A stretch of DNA of 8,812 nt. Source: Chlamydiota bacterium. Its GTDB lineage: Bacteria; Chlamydiota; Chlamydiia; Chlamydiales; Rhabdochlamydiaceae. The stretch spans positions 1 through 8,812 of the forward strand of contig JAHFTN010000066.1 in the NCBI GenBank assembly GCA_023269365.1. Direction: 5' to 3'. The notes beneath the pieces are model-generated. The model saw nothing but the letters and a program-made list of their open reading frames with translations. It did not search any database and had not been told where the DNA came from. This document shows positions 6,547 to 8,812 of this stretch, piece after piece. Each line of letters begins with the position of its first letter. Position 1 is the stretch's first letter. The translations under genes and the position numbers were made by a program.

Positions 6547-7328
6547 ATTCACACTCTGCTTTTCAACGTTTTTCCAAAAGCCCCTTAAAAAAGCTCACAG
6601 GGATCCAGCCCCTACTCAAGGTAGACCATCTCGTAAAAGTCTACTCTGGCAAGACCGTTGTCAATGGGCTTAGCTTTCAGGTAGGAAAAGGGGAAGTTGT
6701 CGGCCTGCTAGGGCCCAATGGAGCGGGAAAAACGACCGCATTTTACATGACCATCGGGCTCATCAAGCCAGACTCGGGCGATGTCTACTTTAATGGGCAA
6801 GTGATCACCCACCTTCCCATCGATGAGCGTGCTAAAATGGGGATGGGCTACCTCGCGCAAGAGCCCTCTGTCTTCCGCCACCTCACCGTCGAGGAAAACA
6901 TCTTATGCATCTTAGAAACGCTTCCCTTGACACCCCAAGAGAGAAATCACCGCCTTACCCTTTTCTTAGCAGAGCTCCACCTCACCTCCCTTGCCAAGAA
7001 AAAGGCAAGTAGCCTTTCTGGTGGGGAGCGGCGCCGTTTAGAGATCACCCGCGCGCTCATCATCTCTCCTTCCCTCCTCCTTCTCGACGAGCCCTTTGCT
7101 AACATCGACCCACTTGCTGTCAACGATGTGAAGACGATGATCCGCCACCTAAAAAGCAAGGGGATCAGCATTCTCATTACAGATCACAATGCAAGGGAGA
7201 TCTTCTCCATTGTCGATCGAAGCTACCTCGTTCGCGAAGGAAAAGTGCTCATGGCCGGTACTGTCCATGAGCTCTTAGAGAACAAGGAAGCAAGAGCTAC
7301 CTACTTCGGCGAAGATTTTAAGCTTTAG
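6543..7328 (+). CDS. lptB: LPS export ABC transporter ATPase LptB
   Basis: LptB hydrolyses ATP on the cytoplasmic face to drive LPS extraction through LptF/G. All ABC motifs are present: Walker A GPNGAGKTT (57-65), Q-loop YLAQEPS (103-109), signature LSGGERRR (158-165), Walker B LLLLDEP (178-184) and H-loop ITDHNARE (212-219). LptB-type hallmarks include LDEPFANIDP, closely matching the E. coli LDEPFAGVDP, and the C-terminal YFGEDFKL, like YLGEDFRL. The protein has 261 residues, with about 20 more at the N-terminus than E. coli LptB. The start overlaps the previous stop as ATGA and AAAGAAG precedes it, which supports the extended start. The permease genes are not in the window. The gene ends inside the tail of the convergent methyltransferase gene and no terminator is visible between them. 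Confidence 0.95.
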   Translation: MNSHSAFQRFSKSPLKKLTGIQPLLKVDHLVKVYSGKTVVNGLSFQVGKGEVVGLLGPNGAGKTTAFYMTIGLIKPDSGDVYFNGQVITHLPIDERAKMGMGYLAQEPSVFRHLTVEENILCILETLPLTPQERNHRLTLFLAELHLTSLAKKKASSLSGGERRRLEITRALIISPSLLLLDEPFANIDPLAVNDVKTMIRHLKSKGISILITDHNAREIFSIVDRSYLVREGKVLMAGTVHELLENKEARATYFGEDFKL

Positions 7329-8337
7329 CAATCGTGATGACAAGGGCTTTATTGCCACTAAAGTAGTCGCAATGCGTCGGCACTTCCAATACGATCTCCT
7401 CTTCATGAAAATCGAGCCAGGGATTCACGATGATCTCATTAAAAAACTTCTCGTCTGCAAATTTCGATTCCGCAGAGCTCAAGAAACAAGAAAATCTAGA
7501 GCCCGAGCGCATATGGGATTCCAAACAGCGCTTCAAAAATTGAAATAAACGCTCATCGGGAACTTTTTTGCAAGGAGGCTTGAGCAGTGCCTCTACCTCT
7601 TCTCTTTTCAGTTTTTTCTCCTGAATCAACGCTGCGAGCTGCCTTTGGAGCTGCCCTTCTGAAATCTGGGAGCGGGAAGCGAGCTCTATAAAAAATCGAG
7701 CGAGCTGCAGCGCTACAGTGTCTAAAGGAAGTTGCGCCACAAGTTCTTCAAGATCTGTATCGCTATATTTTATCTCTTGTAAAAAGGGAAGCTGCTCCTT
7801 TACTTTGGCAAGAAGTTGATTGCCAGCACTGAGTAGCCCTTGAGAGTGGGCACTCTCTTTTTGCAAGGTCGCCATTTCCTGCTCACTCTCTAGAGGATAG
7901 TCATCGAAAAAGATGCAGTCAAAGACGCCCAAAGTGGGAAGTGTTTCCTGCCACGTTCCCTCGACAAGGGTGACATGGGGGTATTTTGCTGCAAAAGCGC
8001 GCGCTTTTTTTGCCACTTCTGGGTGGTACTCGATAATCGTGTGGCTTTTGGGCTTGTAACTCTGGATCCTCTCTGCTGAATAACCCAACCCAAAGCCGAT
8101 CTCCAAGACATCTCCAAAGGGCAAGAGCGCATCGATGCAGGCATGCATATAGGGCTTTTCCCATTCCATCATCACCTGAAATTTCCCCTCTTTGAGAAGC
8201 ACCTCTTGTCCCTTCTCATCTTTTCCATATTCCATTTTGCACGGTGGCACTGTTTTTTTCATGCTCATAAACCCCAATTCCAGTAAAAATGGATCCTTTT
8301 TGCTTGCCAGACGAGTGATCACGCATTCGCTCTTCAC
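7318..8337 (-). CDS. GAMT/RMT2-like SAM-dependent methyltransferase
   Basis: This class I methyltransferase resembles guanidinoacetate methyltransferase and fungal RMT2. MEWEKPYMHA (57-66) parallels GAMT's MERWETPYMHA. LEIGFGLGYSAERIQ (78-92) is SAM motif I. IIEYHPEV (101-108) holds the acidic SAM ligand. GTWQETLPTL...FDCIFFDDYPLE (127-150) matches GAMT WEDVAPTL...FDGILYDTYPL, where the Asp is catalytic (Asp145 here). The C-terminus IVLEVPTHCDYF (315-326) matches GAMT VMALVPPADCRYY. About 110 residues (153-262), mostly predicted helix, are inserted between DYPLE and LFQFLKRC, so the protein is 339 residues against about 236 for GAMT. The substrate is unknown; creatine synthesis is not expected in a chlamydia. 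The annotated start is GTG at 8337 without a good ribosome site; ATG at 8268 or 8262 would still keep the conserved core and may be the real start. It is convergent with lptB (11-base overlap). Confidence 0.85.
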   Translation of the reverse strand: MKSECVITRLASKKDPFLLELGFMSMKKTVPPCKMEYGKDEKGQEVLLKEGKFQVMMEWEKPYMHACIDALLPFGDVLEIGFGLGYSAERIQSYKPKSHTIIEYHPEVAKKARAFAAKYPHVTLVEGTWQETLPTLGVFDCIFFDDYPLESEQEMATLQKESAHSQGLLSAGNQLLAKVKEQLPFLQEIKYSDTDLEELVAQLPLDTVALQLARFFIELASRSQISEGQLQRQLAALIQEKKLKREEVEALLKPPCKKVPDERLFQFLKRCLESHMRSGSRFSCFLSSAESKFADEKFFNEIIVNPWLDFHEEEIVLEVPTHCDYFSGNKALVITIAKA

Positions 8338-8348
8338 GTTCTCGTCTG
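8308..8348. repeat. Inverted repeat across the GTG start of the methyltransferase gene
   Basis: CAGACGAG (8308-8315) and CTCGTCTG (8341-8348) form a perfect 8-bp stem with a 25-base loop that contains the GTG at 8337. In an mRNA this would bury that start codon. It may be a regulatory hairpin, or it may argue for the downstream ATG at 8268. An 8-bp match with this loop can also arise by chance. Confidence 0.35.
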
Positions 8349-8385
8349 TGCTAGAGTTTCAGACACTCGCGTTCTGTGTGAGTGA

Positions 8386-8414
8386 AAAAATTCATGACAT
8401 GAATGTACCGTCAA
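8386..8414 (-). promoter_or_regulatory. Candidate promoter with operator-like palindrome
   Basis: On the minus strand TTGACG (8414-8409) is a good -35. Seventeen bases on lies ATTTTT (8391-8386), a weak -10. The spacer is almost filled by a perfect 15-base palindrome, ATTCATG-A-CATGAAT (8390-8404), a shape typical of a dimeric repressor site. It lies 50-75 bases upstream of the GTG at 8337, so it would drive the methyltransferase gene. The weak -10 and lack of any known regulator make this tentative. Confidence 0.3.
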
Positions 8415-8508
8415 GAGGAATTTTTGCGAATTAAAATTTGCATGCCACGAAGGGTCTCCCTGCAGCAGCTCCCGTTAGCCTTTGTGTTTTATAATAAGGA
8501 GGTTGCAT

Positions 8509-8589
8509 ATGATTTCCCAGAGACAGGCTCTGTACACGACAATTTTTTCCCCTCTGCGCCCTCTGCGTCTCAGCTCCTCTCTGCGCTGA
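8509..8589 (+). CDS. Doubtful 26-residue ORF behind a strong Shine-Dalgarno
   Basis: AAGGAGG (8496-8502) lies 6 bases before an ATG that opens a 26-codon frame (MISQRQALYTTIFS...). TATAAT (8490-8495) lies just upstream. The -10 and the ribosome site nearly touch, so a transcript started from this TATAAT would lack the AAGGAGG; the two cannot both work as drawn. From residue 8 on, the frame is the arm of the CTCTGCG palindrome, and the peptide (PLRPLRLSSSLR) just reflects that repeat. I list it because the start signals are strong, but think it is more likely not a gene. Confidence 0.15.
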   Translation: MISQRQALYTTIFSPLRPLRLSSSLR

Positions 8590-8708
8590 TGGAATTGTGC
8601 CTGAGTTTAAATATTGCTCCATTTAAACTAAGGAGGAAAAACTTCATCAGCGCAGAGAGGAGCTGAGACGCAGAGGGCGCAGAGGGAAAAAAATTGTCGT
8701 GTACAGAG
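8528..8708. repeat. Long palindrome of CTCTGCG-type units
   Basis: Arms 8528-8591 and 8645-8708 are 64 bases each and pair at 63 positions; the single difference is a T/C in the TTTTTTCCCC tract. The arms contain imperfect tandem units CCTCTGCGC, CCTCTGCGT and CTCTCTGCGC. The 53-base loop contains a smaller hairpin, AGTTTAAAT (8604-8612) with ATTTAAACT (8621-8629), and AAGGAGG at 8630-8636. The arms are flanked by AGACAGG (8521-8527) and AGACCGG (8709-8715), a possible imperfect 7-bp target duplication. No protein is encoded; reading frames on both strands give the same peptide because the arms are inverted copies. I recall similar CTCTGCG strings as dispersed repeats in unrelated bacteria but cannot verify this here. 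Confidence 0.85.
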
Positions 8709-8772
8709 AGACCGGACAAAAATTGCTTATTTTTTAAGCCCAAAAAATGGGGGTTTACGAAAAATTTTTCGC

Positions 8773-8803
8773 AAAATCCCTCAATCTTCAAGGGGATTTT
8801 TTT
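8773..8803 (+). terminator. Terminator-like hairpin with T tract
   Basis: AAAATCCC (8773-8780) pairs with GGGATTTT (8793-8800) around a 12-base loop, and the T run extends to 8803. Only three G-C pairs support the stem. No plus-strand gene ends nearby, so it would have to stop readthrough or belong to the minus strand of something beyond the edge. Just before it is a 14-base palindrome, CGAAAAATTTTTCG (8758-8771). Otherwise 8709-8812 shows nothing gene-like. Confidence 0.35.
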
Positions 8804-8812
8804 CTAGCGGGA

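Noticed and set aside
8540..8690. Possible CRISPR or tandem-repeat array from repeated CTCTGCG units
   Set aside because: Units are short, imperfect and directly adjacent, with no spacers of regular length, and the two blocks are inverted relative to each other.
8403..8791. Reading frames on both strands over the right-hand palindrome that share the peptide HDNFFPSAPSASQLLSAL
   Set aside because: The shared peptide is a direct result of the inverted arms; it is not evidence of two related proteins.

Overview
The window most likely comes from a chlamydia outside the genus Chlamydia (an amoeba-associated, Waddlia/Parachlamydia-like lineage). The main reason is the order kdsA - LptC-like protein - LptA/OstA-like protein - lptB. 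To my recollection this matches the Chlamydia trachomatis CT655-CT653 neighbourhood, and here it lies beside a type II secretion secretin of chlamydial type. Base composition looks moderate (mid-40s % G+C by eye, not computed). The genus cannot be fixed from the sequence alone.

Layout. Positions 1-1443 (minus strand) hold most of a secretin gene (gspD) that runs off the left edge. Positions 1444-1970 are intergenic and mostly filled by two nested palindromic elements: a roughly 140-bp fold-back element inserted, with a 5-bp target duplication, into one arm of a larger perfect inverted repeat. Positions 1971-7328 (plus strand) form one tightly packed gene cluster: an unrecognised 162-residue protein, a TPR-containing family 2 glycosyltransferase with a signal-peptide-like N-terminus, kdsA, an LptC-like membrane-anchored protein, a long LptA/OstA-like periplasmic protein and the ABC ATPase lptB. 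Three junctions are 4-base ATGA overlaps and the other gaps are 6 and 12 bases, so this looks like a single translationally coupled operon. Positions 7318-8337 (minus) encode a methyltransferase related to guanidinoacetate methyltransferase, convergent with lptB and overlapping its end by 11 bases. Positions 8338-8812 hold no convincing gene. They contain a candidate promoter/operator for the methyltransferase, a second long palindrome made of CTCTGCG-type units, and a terminator-like hairpin.

How the genes fit together. KdsA makes Kdo-8-phosphate, a precursor of the LPS inner core. The LptC-like, LptA-like and LptB proteins would energise and carry LPS from the inner membrane across the periplasm; LptF/G and LptD are not in the window. 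The glycosyltransferase is coupled to kdsA and may modify an envelope glycan, but its signal peptide leaves an exported role open. The secretin belongs to a separate, divergently transcribed outer-membrane secretion system.

Most of the window is ordinary envelope biogenesis. I did not find a clear new multi-gene system. The observations most worth a second look are the nested palindromic insertion, the second palindrome of similar design, a 10-base G tract in gspD where a one-base slip would truncate the protein, the roughly 110-residue helical insertion in the GAMT-like enzyme, and the signal peptide on the glycosyltransferase.
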